From: Nitrospirota bacterium
Lineage (GTDB): Bacteria > Nitrospirota > Thermodesulfovibrionia > Thermodesulfovibrionales > Magnetobacteriaceae
Assembly: GCA_015233895.1 (NCBI GenBank)
Contig: JADFXG010000008.1
Span: 62,001 to 126,000, forward strand
Direction of reading: 5' to 3'
Length of the DNA: 64,000 nucleotides
Part shown: one piece after another, positions 44,717 to 54,283 of the stretch
Position numbering within the stretch: position 1 is the first letter of the stretch
Layout: every line of letters begins with the position of its first letter
The notes under the pieces: model-generated
Databases searched by the model: none
What the model was told of the DNA's origin: nothing
The model's input: the letters and a program-made list of their open reading frames with translations, nothing else
Translations under genes and position numbers: made by a program

Positions 44717-47700
44717 TTACTCGCTAATTCTCATTGTTGCCATAAAAAGACTCATCTTCGTAGCTTGAATATACGGATGGCTGTCATCATAAAATATTGA
44801 CAGTATTTTTAAAGTTTTCTCGTAATACCCGATAGCTTTATCATATTCCCCAAGTTTGTCCCATGCCAAACCCAGATTGTTATACCTTGTAGCAACATCA
44901 GGATGGTTTTCACCATAAACTTTTAAGTTAATACTTAACGCCTTCTCAAAATACACAATAGCTTTCTCATATTTCCCAAGACCGTTCCATGCCATTCCCA
45001 GATTGTTATACTCTTTAGCAACATGTGGATGGTTTTCACCAGAAATTCCCAAATCAATATTTAAAGCCTTCTCTAAATACCAGATAGATTTATCAAATTT
45101 CCAAAGATTACGCCATGCTTCTCCCAGATTGTTATAACCTGTAGCAACACTCTGATGGTTATCACCATAAATCTTCAAGTCAATAGTTAGAGCCTTTTCG
45201 CAATATTCTATAGCTTTCTCATATTTTTTAAGGTTACACCATGCCAATCCTAGATTGTTATACATTGAAGCAACATTTGGATGGCTTTCACCATACACAT
45301 CCAAATCAATACTTAAAGCCTTATCGTAATACTTAATAGCTTTTTCTGATTCACCGAGTTCGACCAAAATAAATCCATATTCATTCAACAAATTAGCAAC
45401 ATTGCCATCTTTTGCTTCTATCGCTCTTTTAATAACCGTATCGTCAATTTTGTCTGCTATTTCATTCTGCATAGAGCGTGTTTCTCTGAAGAGCAACAAG
45501 TCTCTCATGTGTTTTCCTAAAAGAACTGCATGTTTACAAGCGCTGAAAATATTATCGGTTTTTATGGCGTGGTATAACGCCTCCTCCAAATACTTTGGGT
45601 CAGGTTTTATATCGTTTTGCTCACTTTTTTTAACTTCGCCATCATACCAACCATACGCAGTATTGTGCATTTGAAACTTTTCAGTATCAGTGAGCTTAGC
45701 CCACATCATGTCTCGTATCACAGGAGTTACCCAATAGTAAGATTTATTTTGAGCGTTCTGCTCTTTTTCCATCAATGTGAGCGTTACACCTTTTTCCAAC
45801 AGCGCGTTATCACCATACGTAACGAAAGCATCTTCACCAACCGGTGTTCTAAAGACGGCAGATTTGTTTAAGAAGACCTTAAACTCTTCACCCTCAGTTT
45901 CGGTTATTAAATCTAAAAGATAGTCTCTGACAAAATCCTCGTTTTTGCCTTTTAACTGTGTCTCAAGCTCTATAATGTCATATTTGCTTTCGTCCTTAGC
46001 AATTATATCCAGCCACTCAAGAAGCCTGGGATTACCGTGGCCATATTCTATGTATAAGTCTGAGTTTTTGCTATTAGCAATGTTTTCAAGGCTGTCGGTC
46101 TTTTTCTTTAAATCCGCACCGGTAAAGGACATTAGCGGCATATCGTATAGCTTTTCATTGAGGCGCTTTCCTTCAAATTCAAGTTTGAAGTCATACCGGC
46201 TTGTGATTACTATGTTGGTAACATGCTCCGCCCAACCAAGAGAGTACAAGAGCGGCCTTATAGCGTCAAGTGCATCACGCGTTATATGAAACTCGTCATT
46301 AACTGAACGCTCAAGCACCTGTTCAAAATCGTCAAACAAAAAGATTACGGGAATTTGGTTAAATACAGTTGCCATTAACTCTTTTATTTGCTCGTCATAA
46401 CCCATATCGGTTTTTAAAATATCTATGCTGATTTTATTTCGTTTTCTTTCTACCAAATCCCTGATCTTTGTAAGTATATCAACTTTACTAAACTCACCAT
46501 GAAATACGATTAACTCCCTGTCTTTAAACCGCTCGATGAGCTTACCGGAGAGGGTGCTTTTCCCAACCCCTGCCACACCCCGGATAAGCAGCCCAAACTT
46601 ATCGTGCACTTTTCCTTTCAAAATATTAATTCCATGCTGAACGTATCGCCTTCTGCCGACAAATCCGGTCTCAAGCGCCTTAACCTGTGAATCTCCCAAA
46701 TACTTATAAACCAACTTTCGGTGAGATAAGTATTTTAACTTCTGTCCAGCAGTCACTATTGGCTCAAGCGGGCTTTCATCCGTAAATGCCCTCAGTATGT
46801 GCCACGAGTGATATTTTTCCTTATATAATTGTCTGGTTTTTATAATGCTATCTGCTATACCCTTGCCCTCTGCGATTGTTTTATAGAGCTCCGCTCCCAT
46901 TCGCGTTGCACTAAAATCATAAACCGGCAGCCCCCAGCCAAGCACTATGGGAATTCCGGACTGTACCATCTTACATGCAAAAGACTGGCCGGAGCCGTCT
47001 CCCTTGCCCGTCCAACATCCTGATAGAAATAGCATCTTTGGCTTAAAACTCTCCAGCTTTTCCCAAAGTCTCTCATGTGTCACCATATCGGGATTTCCTG
47101 TTTCATCTTCCATACAAAACACAGGATTTTTACCTTTATCAATATCGGCATGACCACAAATATGGACTATGTCGCTACCGTCAATTTCATATAAAGTATC
47201 GTACAAACCATCAATTGAACCGGAGTCCTCGACACTCATATCTATTGGAATATGGTTCATTTTTTGAAGTATCAGTTCTTCTTCTTTTTCATAATCAAGA
47301 ACTGGCTCTGTCCCATGAGGAGAAGAGGCCATAAAGAGGAGTTTTAGAGGGGTGTTGTTGGGTTTTCGTTTTTTGTCTTTTCCACGTTCTATAACCAGTC
47401 TTAAAATATTGATTCTGTGGGTGAGGAGCAGAAATCCGCCGTTATTGATTAGCTCAAACGGTAAATTATTCAGCTCATCGGGAAGTTTCAAGTATATATT
47501 CAGAATGTCGTCAGTATTTGAGGCCTCGGTAATTTTTGAGGCTAATGTCCCACCTGTACCGTTAACGATGTCAAAGAGTGTTTTCCCCAGTCTTGCGCCT
47601 TCTTTTTCATCATCTGCCCAGTGATTTAATTTCAAAGACTCAAGCGCAGCTTGAATGCTTGTTTCGTTAACACTATGAGATGGATAGCCATTAAACAGAA

Positions 47701-47815
47701 TATCTCTGTTGTTTTTAGATGATACCGATTTTATTTCCACAGTAATATGCACCACTGATAATAACATAAAAGGAATATTTGAAGCGATATTTTCATCGTT
47801 GTCAAGCTTCTTCAT
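44717..47815 (-). CDS. CHAT protease - STAND/NB-ARC-like NTPase - TPR protein
   Basis: A 1032-residue three-part protein. Residues about 100-345 are a CHAT (caspase-like) domain: LPDELNNLPFELI, DIVHICGHADID (His222 candidate) and MLFLSGCWTG (Cys267), then IPIVLGWGLPV and a helical ADSIIKTRQLYK. Residues about 385-650 are a P-loop NTPase: FVGRRR linker, GVAGVGKST (413-421), IFLFDDFE Walker B (about 491-498) and VITSRYDF sensor. Residues about 700-1025 are alpha-helical, ending in at least four 42-residue TPRs of kinesin-light-chain type (YNNLGLAW...KYEKAIEYCEKAL...YGENHPDVA). This effector-NTPase-sensor order is that of STAND immune proteins: TPRs recognise a trigger, the NTPase oligomerises, CHAT cleaves a target. 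Cytoplasmic; divergent from the two-gene module at 47889. Defence role is inferred. Confidence 0.88.
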   Translation of the reverse strand: MKKLDNDENIASNIPFMLLSVVHITVEIKSVSSKNNRDILFNGYPSHSVNETSIQAALESLKLNHWADDEKEGARLGKTLFDIVNGTGGTLASKITEASNTDDILNIYLKLPDELNNLPFELINNGGFLLLTHRINILRLVIERGKDKKRKPNNTPLKLLFMASSPHGTEPVLDYEKEEELILQKMNHIPIDMSVEDSGSIDGLYDTLYEIDGSDIVHICGHADIDKGKNPVFCMEDETGNPDMVTHERLWEKLESFKPKMLFLSGCWTGKGDGSGQSFACKMVQSGIPIVLGWGLPVYDFSATRMGAELYKTIAEGKGIADSIIKTRQLYKEKYHSWHILRAFTDESPLEPIVTAGQKLKYLSHRKLVYKYLGDSQVKALETGFVGRRRYVQHGINILKGKVHDKFGLLIRGVAGVGKSTLSGKLIERFKDRELIVFHGEFSKVDILTKIRDLVERKRNKISIDILKTDMGYDEQIKELMATVFNQIPVIFLFDDFEQVLERSVNDEFHITRDALDAIRPLLYSLGWAEHVTNIVITSRYDFKLEFEGKRLNEKLYDMPLMSFTGADLKKKTDSLENIANSKNSDLYIEYGHGNPRLLEWLDIIAKDESKYDIIELETQLKGKNEDFVRDYLLDLITETEGEEFKVFLNKSAVFRTPVGEDAFVTYGDNALLEKGVTLTLMEKEQNAQNKSYYWVTPVIRDMMWAKLTDTEKFQMHNTAYGWYDGEVKKSEQNDIKPDPKYLEEALYHAIKTDNIFSACKHAVLLGKHMRDLLLFRETRSMQNEIADKIDDTVIKRAIEAKDGNVANLLNEYGFILVELGESEKAIKYYDKALSIDLDVYGESHPNVASMYNNLGLAWCNLKKYEKAIEYCEKALTIDLKIYGDNHQSVATGYNNLGEAWRNLWKFDKSIWYLEKALNIDLGISGENHPHVAKEYNNLGMAWNGLGKYEKAIVYFEKALSINLKVYGENHPDVATRYNNLGLAWDKLGEYDKAIGYYEKTLKILSIFYDDSHPYIQATKMSLFMATMRISE

Positions 47816-47888
47816 TCAGAGATTAACAGTGAAAATTGATAGTAGATTTATTTATTAATGTTAGGTATTATAAAAATCTGATAGTGCA

Positions 47889-48433
47889 ATGGAGAAAAAA
47901 GCTAAAATGCTTGTTGCAACTAAATTAGCAGAAGATACCTATATTCCTGGCATTACCCCTGGGTTCGGCGCTATGTTGTCAGAAACTGTAGCCGTGTGTC
48001 TAAACGATGCAGGACATAAAAACGATATTGAGTTGTATATCTGCGGAGATTTTAATGAAACTTTTCAAGTCCATTTTATAAATGTAACAGATCAAATGTT
48101 ACGTTGTTATAATGATCAAGAGGTGACAACAGAGTATGGCGCATATGGCATTGCCTTTTTACTTATTCTTGAACTTACAGAATATACAGTTATTGAACGA
48201 TCCATGAAAGGTACAAGGTTTGACTATTGGCTTGGGAAAAAAATCAGGAATATCCTTTTGAAAATAATGCACGCCTTGAGGTCTCAGGAATACGAAGAGG
48301 TAACAGTAGTATAATTAAAGAAAGAATAAAAGAGAAACGGTCACAAGTTGACAAATCTAAGATATCTCTGCCAGGATATATTATATTAGTGGAATTTAGT
48401 AAGCCTTTGTCTCATGTTTTAGGAACTATATGA
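47889..48433 (+). CDS. Conserved hypothetical protein, frameshifted at an A7 run
   Basis: The first reading frame (47889 to about 48242) gives KLAEDTYIPGITPGFGAMLS, YICGDFNETFQVHFIN and RFDYWLGKK. The product then continues only in another frame, NQEYPFENNARLEVSGI, ending IILVEFSKPLSHVLGTI at 48433. The break is at GGGAAAAAAATC (A7, 48237-48243); one more A would restore a single 181-residue protein. The stop of the second part overlaps the next gene start (ATGA), so the second part is the true C-terminus. This could be a sequencing error, a phase-variable run, transcriptional slippage or a broken gene. The family is one I recall as paired with the next gene in many genomes, function unknown. 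It is divergent from the CHAT-STAND gene. Confidence 0.65.
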
Positions 48434-48825
48434 ACGAAATTAATAAGTGTCATAGGCAGGCAATGGATTATGCAGAGGAGGCTTATGTGCTGAAGCTAAA
48501 GGGGGAGGCATGGAGAGCTAAGGAATTAATAGAGAAAGCTTTTTCCCTTGAAAAGAAAGCATCTGAACTTGTCAGGAATACTGTAATAGAGCCAACAAGA
48601 TCGGTTCTACACCGGAGTGCAGCATCTCTTGCTATAGAATGTAATAAGTTTAGTGAGGCTGAAAGTTTGATATTGTTTGCATTATTTGGCAACCCACCAG
48701 AGGAAATAGCTCAGGAGTTGAGAGACCTACTCGAACAAATCAATCCCCAAAAACGTCATGACCTTCATGCAAAAATACTGGCCCCCTCCAAACACCACTT
48801 TTCAATTTTAGGAAGGGCTGCATAA
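48430..48825 (+). CDS. Conserved hypothetical helical protein, partner of the preceding gene
   Basis: This 131-residue, probably all-alpha protein includes AMDYAEEAYVLKLKGEAWRA and EPTRSVLHRSAASLAIECNK, then AESLILFALFGNPPEEIAQEL and DLLEQINPQ. The paired helices suggest TPR-like folding. It starts at ATG 48430, overlapping the stop of the preceding frame by 4 bases (ATGA), so it is translationally coupled. Function unknown; from memory the motif GNPPEEIA(E/Q)ELRDLLEQ is widespread in an uncharacterised two-gene module. No catalytic motif. Confidence 0.72.
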   Translation: MNEINKCHRQAMDYAEEAYVLKLKGEAWRAKELIEKAFSLEKKASELVRNTVIEPTRSVLHRSAASLAIECNKFSEAESLILFALFGNPPEEIAQELRDLLEQINPQKRHDLHAKILAPSKHHFSILGRAA

Positions 48826-48907
48826 TATAATCTGTAAACAGTAATGACAACAATATCCTTCTACTACTGCGGATTTTAAAAAGGTATGTTTGCTGGTAGT
48901 TCTTTAG

Positions 48908-49054
48908 TTAACTCGCCAGTTCACTGGCATAGTAACCGCACCAAAAACAATCGTAACCCTTCTTTCGTTGCCTGCCAAGGCAACATTCCCATGTCATAAA
49001 ACAGCCTTTGTTCTGGCACCAAACTTCAGTATTACTTACTTCTTCGTTAAACAT
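48908..49054 (-). CDS. Small cysteine-rich protein, 48 residues
   Basis: The frame begins at ATG 49054, with AGAGGG six bases upstream; a longer frame to 49114 has no such site. The peptide has seven Cys: VWCQNKGCFMTWECC, then a basic linker RQRKKGYD and CFWCGY, which could bind one or two zinc ions. No family recognised. It lies between the hypothetical module and a serine hydrolase. The remaining bases to 49269 show no gene. Confidence 0.5.
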   Translation of the reverse strand: MFNEEVSNTEVWCQNKGCFMTWECCLGRQRKKGYDCFWCGYYASELAS

Positions 49055-49269
49055 ATTCCCTCTAAAACTCGGTATAAATAGTATAACATTCAAACATCCT
49101 GTTGCTTCCCTCAAGTTATAAATAGCAAATCACATGCCATATATAATTATAGCAAAATACAGCGATAAAAGTACAGTTATAAATTTAGAACTTTAAATAA
49201 AGTGTCAAAAAAGGCACACATCGTTGTATAATTGACACACTACTATATAAAGTAGCAGTTTACCACTAC

Positions 49270-50634
49270 CTATTGCCACATTTTTTCCGTATCTACAGCC
49301 CGCCAAAGCGCCGCCCGGGAGATTTGGTTAAATCTGTGCCAGTTCTTAGGACGGGAGTTTACAATCAAAGCAACCGCTACGGCATCCTCGCGCCTTCCCA
49401 CATAAGCTAAAGTACCGGGGAGTGAACCACTTCTGTACCATAAACTTTTACATGATGCACCACCCTCCTCCACATTCCAACCCATGCCAAAATACTCGGC
49501 TTTATTATTCCAATGCGAGAGTGCAGGGCGTGACAGCATCAGTCTTAATGATGTCTGTGATATTGGCGGAGAAACTGCCGGATTGTCTCCGGCTACTGTT
49601 GTTATAAATTTCACAAGGTCTGAGGCTGAGGCAATCCAGGCTCCGTCAGCGCTGTGTGTCTCAAGGGCAAACTCCGCCCCGTATTCCTCAGAGACAAGCC
49701 CGTACTCTCCTACAAAAATACTCGGTTTGAGTTTTTGCCCGGCAGTTGGATAATACAGTGTTTCACCCTCCGCTCTGTCTTTTTGTAATGTTTTACCCAA
49801 TCGCATCGCTATTATTCCCATTGGGTTTAAAATTTCAGACTTAACATATTTTTCGTAAGGCATTCCGGACACTCTCTCTATTATCTTGCCAAGGATTACA
49901 TAACCGATGTTTGAGTACGCATAGTCAGTGCCCGGATCAAAATCCAGCGGTTTACCCATCCAATAACTCACTGTAGTGTCAATATCAGCAGGCGGTCTTT
50001 TACCGGCAAGTTTAGCTGCTATTACAGCATGAGGGTAGTTTACCGGGTCTCCGCTTCTTTTTCTGTTCCACCCGCCGGACATCTGTAAAAGCTGCTGCAC
50101 TGTTATATCGTAAATTCTGGGGTCAGAAGATGTGCTGTAGTTTAGTGGAGTAAAATCATTAAGCACTCTGAACACTTTGTCCTGTAAACTTAATTTACCG
50201 TCCTCACAGAGTTTCATAATGCTTACTGCCGTTACAGCCTTTGACACACTTGCCACTCTAAAGAGCGTTTTAGAAGTTACCGGCTCATTTGCATACCTGT
50301 TGGCATACCCAAAACCCTTTGCATACACGACCTGGCCGTTTTTCGCTACTGCCACCGAGGCCCCGGTAACACCATATTTACTCATTTGCTCCGACAACCA
50401 TGTCTCATAACCTTCTATGCCAACCACAGAGCTAACATCAATTTTCTCAACTATTACCCTTGCAGCCCGCTTTTTCTTGTGGTGTCTGCCGACATGACTT
50501 TTACTTCTGCTGTGCTTACGGTGTTTAACGCGTGCCTGTACATCTGACGGCACAAGCAAAGTCGAAACAAAAACCGCTATTAGAATATACAACAACAAAG
50601 ATCTGTGCAGATTTTTATTATTGGTAATCAGCAT
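49270..50634 (-). CDS. Serine hydrolase / beta-lactamase-like penicillin-binding protein
   Basis: This 454-residue class C beta-lactamase-fold protein has an N-terminal signal segment (about 12-32) followed by a very basic stretch (VKHRKHSRSKSHVGRHHKKK) that may bind cell-wall polymers. The active-site SxxK is FRVASVSKAVTAV; the YxN motif is DYAYSNIGYVILG; and the HxG/KTG region is RSGSLPGTLAYVG. It could be a D,D-carboxypeptidase, esterase or regulator of peptidoglycan remodelling. Its first 17 bases overlap the end of the PBP1A gene, indicating coupling. Confidence 0.86.
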   Translation of the reverse strand: MLITNNKNLHRSLLLYILIAVFVSTLLVPSDVQARVKHRKHSRSKSHVGRHHKKKRAARVIVEKIDVSSVVGIEGYETWLSEQMSKYGVTGASVAVAKNGQVVYAKGFGYANRYANEPVTSKTLFRVASVSKAVTAVSIMKLCEDGKLSLQDKVFRVLNDFTPLNYSTSSDPRIYDITVQQLLQMSGGWNRKRSGDPVNYPHAVIAAKLAGKRPPADIDTTVSYWMGKPLDFDPGTDYAYSNIGYVILGKIIERVSGMPYEKYVKSEILNPMGIIAMRLGKTLQKDRAEGETLYYPTAGQKLKPSIFVGEYGLVSEEYGAEFALETHSADGAWIASASDLVKFITTVAGDNPAVSPPISQTSLRLMLSRPALSHWNNKAEYFGMGWNVEEGGASCKSLWYRSGSLPGTLAYVGRREDAVAVALIVNSRPKNWHRFNQISRAALWRAVDTEKMWQ

Positions 50635-52471
50635 TTTTCATAAACTCCATCCAAATTGGCAAAGCGGCCTGAGCGCCGGTCTCTCTGCTTCCGATAGGTT
50701 TGTGGTCATCGCGGCCTACCCATACACCCACTGCCAGCCGGTCGTCAAACCCCATAAACCAGGCATCTGCAAAACTGTCTGTCGTGCCGGTTTTACCATA
50801 TACAGTCTTATTTAATGCCATAGCAGCGTTTCCGGTACCCTCAGTTATTACCGCTCTGAGAAGTTCTTTTAGCTCTGAGCCTACTCCCTCATCTATTACA
50901 TTTTTATAAGATATTTTCATCTCCTGAAGAGGTACGCCGTTTTTGTTGGTAATCTTTACTATGGAATATGGTGTATAACGGTTTCCGCTGCTAAAGGCAG
51001 CATAGGCATATGTCAACTCTAACAGAGTCAGGTCTGAGGCGCCAAGAGCAGACGGCATATAGGGTTGCACAGGATTTTTAATGCCAAGCATTTTAGCTGT
51101 TGCTATAACTTTCTTGATGCCAACCTTATCGGCAAGATACACAGTGGCAGCATTCAATGAATGCGCAATGGCAAAGCGCATCGTAACCTCTCCGTTATAT
51201 TCATGGCTGTAGTTGTGAGGTACCCAGATGTCAGCCTTGCTGCTGCCGGTAAAACTTATCTCCGCGTCCATGAGAGTGCTCTCAGGGGTATATCCCTCGT
51301 TAAGGGCTGTCAGATAGACGACCGGTTTAAAAGAAGACCCGGGCTGTCTTATGGCCTGTGTCACCCTGTTAAACTGTGTCTCCCAGAAATCCGTGCCTCC
51401 TACCATGGCCTTAATTGCTCCGGTTTGGGTATCTACAGCAAGGAGCGCCACCTGAACATTTTTTCGTTTCCGTTTGGCTAAATTATTTACTCCATACAAA
51501 ACAGCTTTTTCCGCTATCTTTTGCAGACGGTAATCCAGTGTCGTGTAAATTCTTATTCCAGCAGTGTAGAGTCTTTCTCCGTATTCGTCCTCAAGCTCAT
51601 TTTTTATATAATCTATAAAGTACGGGGCATTGTATCGCCTTGTGTGTACGTTTAAAGGAAGCGGTGCTTTCATAGCTTTTTCACACTGAGCATCGGTTAT
51701 AAAGCCAACAGAAAGCATTCGCTTAAGGACAAAATTTCTTCTCTGCAGGGCTTTTTGTGGATTTTTAAACGGTGAATACGTGGTTGGAGCTTTTGGCATG
51801 GCAGCCAAAAGAGCTGCCTCAGCAATGTTCAGATCTGAAGTGCTTTTGCCAAAATAAGTATAAGATGCCGCCTCTATGCCGTAAGCACGTGTGCCAAAGT
51901 ATGTCTGGTTTAAGTATAGCCCTATTATTTCATCTTTTGTATAGTGGCGCTCTATTTGCAGGGAAAGGGTTGCCTCCTTAAGCTTTCTCTCAAGTGACCT
52001 TTCAGGCTTTAAAAATAACATTTTGGCCAGCTGTTGGGTTATGGTGCTACCGCCCTGTACGAAGGATTTAGCCTTAATGTCTTCATACATTGCTCCAAAA
52101 ATTCTGACAAAATCTATTCCCTTGTGCTTATAGAACCTGGCATCCTCCACTGCAATGAATGCCTTCTTTACATGGTCAGGAATCTTATAGTAGGGAACAA
52201 AGGTTCGCCGTTCTATGAAAAGCTCTGCCAAAAGCTCATTATCTGCCGAGTAAACAAGAGATGTCTCAAGAGGAGTGTACTCTTCAAGCATCTTAATTTT
52301 AGGTAAATCAGAAAGAGTCCAAAACAAAAATCCGCCACCAAATCCCAGCGACAGAGCTATAACCATAATTGCAAAACCTAAAATAAAGGGAACTTTTCCT
52401 CGCTTTTTTTGAGGCGTTGCAGGCTCTTTTCGAGGTATTCGCCGTGCTGCTCTCTTTTCAACCATCCTCAA
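50618..52471 (-). CDS. Penicillin-binding protein 1A family (bifunctional transglycosylase/transpeptidase)
   Basis: This protein of about 615 residues has a short basic cytoplasmic tail, a membrane helix (about 28-52), a GT51 glycosyltransferase domain (AFIAVEDARFYKHKGID with catalytic Glu; GGSTITQQLAKMLFL; RKLKEATLSLQIERHYTKDEI) and a transpeptidase domain with SxxK (QPGSSFKPVVYL), SxN (AHSLNAATVY) and KTG (YGKTGTTDSFADAWF). It polymerises and cross-links peptidoglycan. Start may be TTG 52471 (11 bases after GGGAG) or ATG 52465. It is upstream of the coupled serine hydrolase. Confidence 0.94.
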   Translation of the reverse strand: MRMVEKRAARRIPRKEPATPQKKRGKVPFILGFAIMVIALSLGFGGGFLFWTLSDLPKIKMLEEYTPLETSLVYSADNELLAELFIERRTFVPYYKIPDHVKKAFIAVEDARFYKHKGIDFVRIFGAMYEDIKAKSFVQGGSTITQQLAKMLFLKPERSLERKLKEATLSLQIERHYTKDEIIGLYLNQTYFGTRAYGIEAASYTYFGKSTSDLNIAEAALLAAMPKAPTTYSPFKNPQKALQRRNFVLKRMLSVGFITDAQCEKAMKAPLPLNVHTRRYNAPYFIDYIKNELEDEYGERLYTAGIRIYTTLDYRLQKIAEKAVLYGVNNLAKRKRKNVQVALLAVDTQTGAIKAMVGGTDFWETQFNRVTQAIRQPGSSFKPVVYLTALNEGYTPESTLMDAEISFTGSSKADIWVPHNYSHEYNGEVTMRFAIAHSLNAATVYLADKVGIKKVIATAKMLGIKNPVQPYMPSALGASDLTLLELTYAYAAFSSGNRYTPYSIVKITNKNGVPLQEMKISYKNVIDEGVGSELKELLRAVITEGTGNAAMALNKTVYGKTGTTDSFADAWFMGFDDRLAVGVWVGRDDHKPIGSRETGAQAALPIWMEFMKNADYQ

Positions 52472-52681
52472 GTTTTATAGAACTCCCTTGTAAAGAGTAA
52501 CAGCAAGCAGATAAAAAAATCAAATAGCGCAAAATATCTGATTGTGTACGTAAATAAAGTTGACAGTGAAAATCCTCAGGCGTTATGCTAAAAGCTGTTC
52601 TTTTAGACAGAAGGTGGTATATTGCTTTACAATGGTATAATGAAGTCACTGAATAATATTTAAAATGAGCGGAGGCATTTT

Positions 52682-54220
52682 ATGGCTAACACGCTACTAA
52701 ATAGCGAAATGACATCTTTGGTAATATCACTGCTTTCAGTTGTGATTCAAACTGTTGCAGTAGTTATGACTTTAAGATTGATAAAAATAACGGAAAACCG
52801 CACCGCCTGGATTTTTATTTCTATGGCCATTTCTCTTATGATTATCAGACGATTAGAAAATCTCTACATGTTTTTGTTCAGTGACGGAGTAATGACCCCG
52901 GTTATCTTTGAAGTAATTGGTATTGTTATATCATTTTTTACGCTTGTTGGAGTTTCCAAAATTGCACCAATCTTTCTTACCTTAAAAAAATCCCATGCTA
53001 AAGTAAATAAATCCCTCTCTGAAAAAGAACTTCTCATCAATGAATTAAAACTAACAAAGCAGTTAATGGAGACAGTTGCAAATGGAATCACTGAGGAGAT
53101 TTTTCTTATTACTAAAGATTGTGAGATATTATGGGCAAACAACGCTGTTGTGGAACATCGGAAATGTGAGCTGAATAAAGTAGTTGGAATGCACTGTTAT
53201 GAAGTGACGCATCATAGCGATGTGCCCTGTACACCGCCTGATGATCCGTGTCCGATAGACGAATTTTATAAAACAGGAGAGTCTGTAACTGTTAGCCATG
53301 TCCATTATGTCAATGAAGATACACGCTCTTTTGTCGAGGTTACAGTGTATCCGATTACAAATGAAGAGGGCATAGCAGATAAGTTTGTTCACGTATCCAA
53401 AGATGTCACAGCAAGAATGTTACGGGAGGAGGAAATCAGCAATCTTAATAAAATGCTTGAGCAGAAGATTAAGGTGGAGGTGACTTTGAGAGAACAGGAG
53501 AGACAACTGTTAATTCAACAGTCTAAGATGGCAGCCATGGGTGAGATGATAGGCGCAATAACTCATCAATGGAAACAACCGTTAAACATAGTATCACTAA
53601 TAGCACAGGGGATGCCCGATGCTTATGAATACGGAGAGATTAATCAGGAATATATAAAAGACACAGTAACCGGGATTTTAGAACAAATCAGTTTTATGAC
53701 AAAAACCGTTAATGATTTCAGGAATTTTCTTAAACCTTCAAAAGTTGCAATAGAATTTGACATAAAAGATGCAATAGAAGATATATTGTTTATGTTCAAA
53801 TATATATTAAGTAAATCCAATATAGTTATCACATTCGACAAAGATAACCATTCGGATAAATTTACAACAACAGGACAGCCGAATGAGTTCAAGCATGTCA
53901 TATTGAACCTGATAAACAATTCAAGAGATGCTATATGTTTAATGTGGGAAAAAAAACTTATGAGCGAAGATAAAAATGGGAATATACATATTCAACTTTC
54001 AAAGGACAATGATAAGGTGCTAATTACTATAAGCGACAATGGAGGCGGTATTCCTAAAGATATAATTGACAATATTTTTGAGCCTTATTTCACAACAAAA
54101 CCCGATGATAAAGGCACAGGCATCGGCTTGTACATGAGCAAAGCCATAATTGAGAGTATGGGAGGCACTATCACGTGCATAAATATAGAAGGCGGTGCGG
54201 AGTTCAGGATAAATCTGTGA
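52682..54220 (+). CDS. Membrane-bound PAS sensor histidine kinase
   Basis: This 512-residue protein has three hydrophobic stretches in the first 100 residues, a PAS domain (about 120-250; LITKDCEILWANNAVVEHRK, VGMHCYEVTHHSDVPC with a Cys/His-rich segment CTPPDDPCPI that could bind a metal or cofactor), coiled coil and kinase core. H box: MIGAITHQWKQPLNIVSL. N and G boxes: ILNLINNSRDA, ISDNGGGIPKD and GTGIGLYMSKAI. It has the same H-box style as the kinases at 32001 and 33521. An extended -10 TGGTATAAT near 52632 and a GGAGG box precede it. Confidence 0.92.
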   Translation: MANTLLNSEMTSLVISLLSVVIQTVAVVMTLRLIKITENRTAWIFISMAISLMIIRRLENLYMFLFSDGVMTPVIFEVIGIVISFFTLVGVSKIAPIFLTLKKSHAKVNKSLSEKELLINELKLTKQLMETVANGITEEIFLITKDCEILWANNAVVEHRKCELNKVVGMHCYEVTHHSDVPCTPPDDPCPIDEFYKTGESVTVSHVHYVNEDTRSFVEVTVYPITNEEGIADKFVHVSKDVTARMLREEEISNLNKMLEQKIKVEVTLREQERQLLIQQSKMAAMGEMIGAITHQWKQPLNIVSLIAQGMPDAYEYGEINQEYIKDTVTGILEQISFMTKTVNDFRNFLKPSKVAIEFDIKDAIEDILFMFKYILSKSNIVITFDKDNHSDKFTTTGQPNEFKHVILNLINNSRDAICLMWEKKLMSEDKNGNIHIQLSKDNDKVLITISDNGGGIPKDIIDNIFEPYFTTKPDDKGTGIGLYMSKAIIESMGGTITCINIEGGAEFRINL

Positions 54221-54223
54221 TAA

Positions 54224-54254
54224 TTTAAGGGAAGGACAGAGTCCTTCCCTTAAA
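54224..54254. terminator. Bidirectional terminator between kinase and EF-G genes
   Basis: A perfect 14-base palindrome, TTTAAGGGAAGGAC-aga-GTCCTTCCCTTAAA, lies between the convergent genes. AT-rich ends flank it in both directions. Confidence 0.75.
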
Positions 54255-54283
54255 TTAAATTACCTTATGGCTTCAATTCAGAT

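Noticed and set aside
44541-44727. Open frame after tRNA-Pro (beginning MRFIPKDKIE)
   Set aside because: More than half of it is the ATCTGCG repeat translated, it overlaps the CHAT stop, and no ribosome site is visible.
48237-48243. Programmed -1 ribosomal frameshift at the A7 run
   Set aside because: The codon phase (GGG AAA AAA ATC) does not give a standard X-XXY-YYZ heptamer with good re-pairing, and no downstream pseudoknot was evident; indel or transcriptional slippage is simpler.
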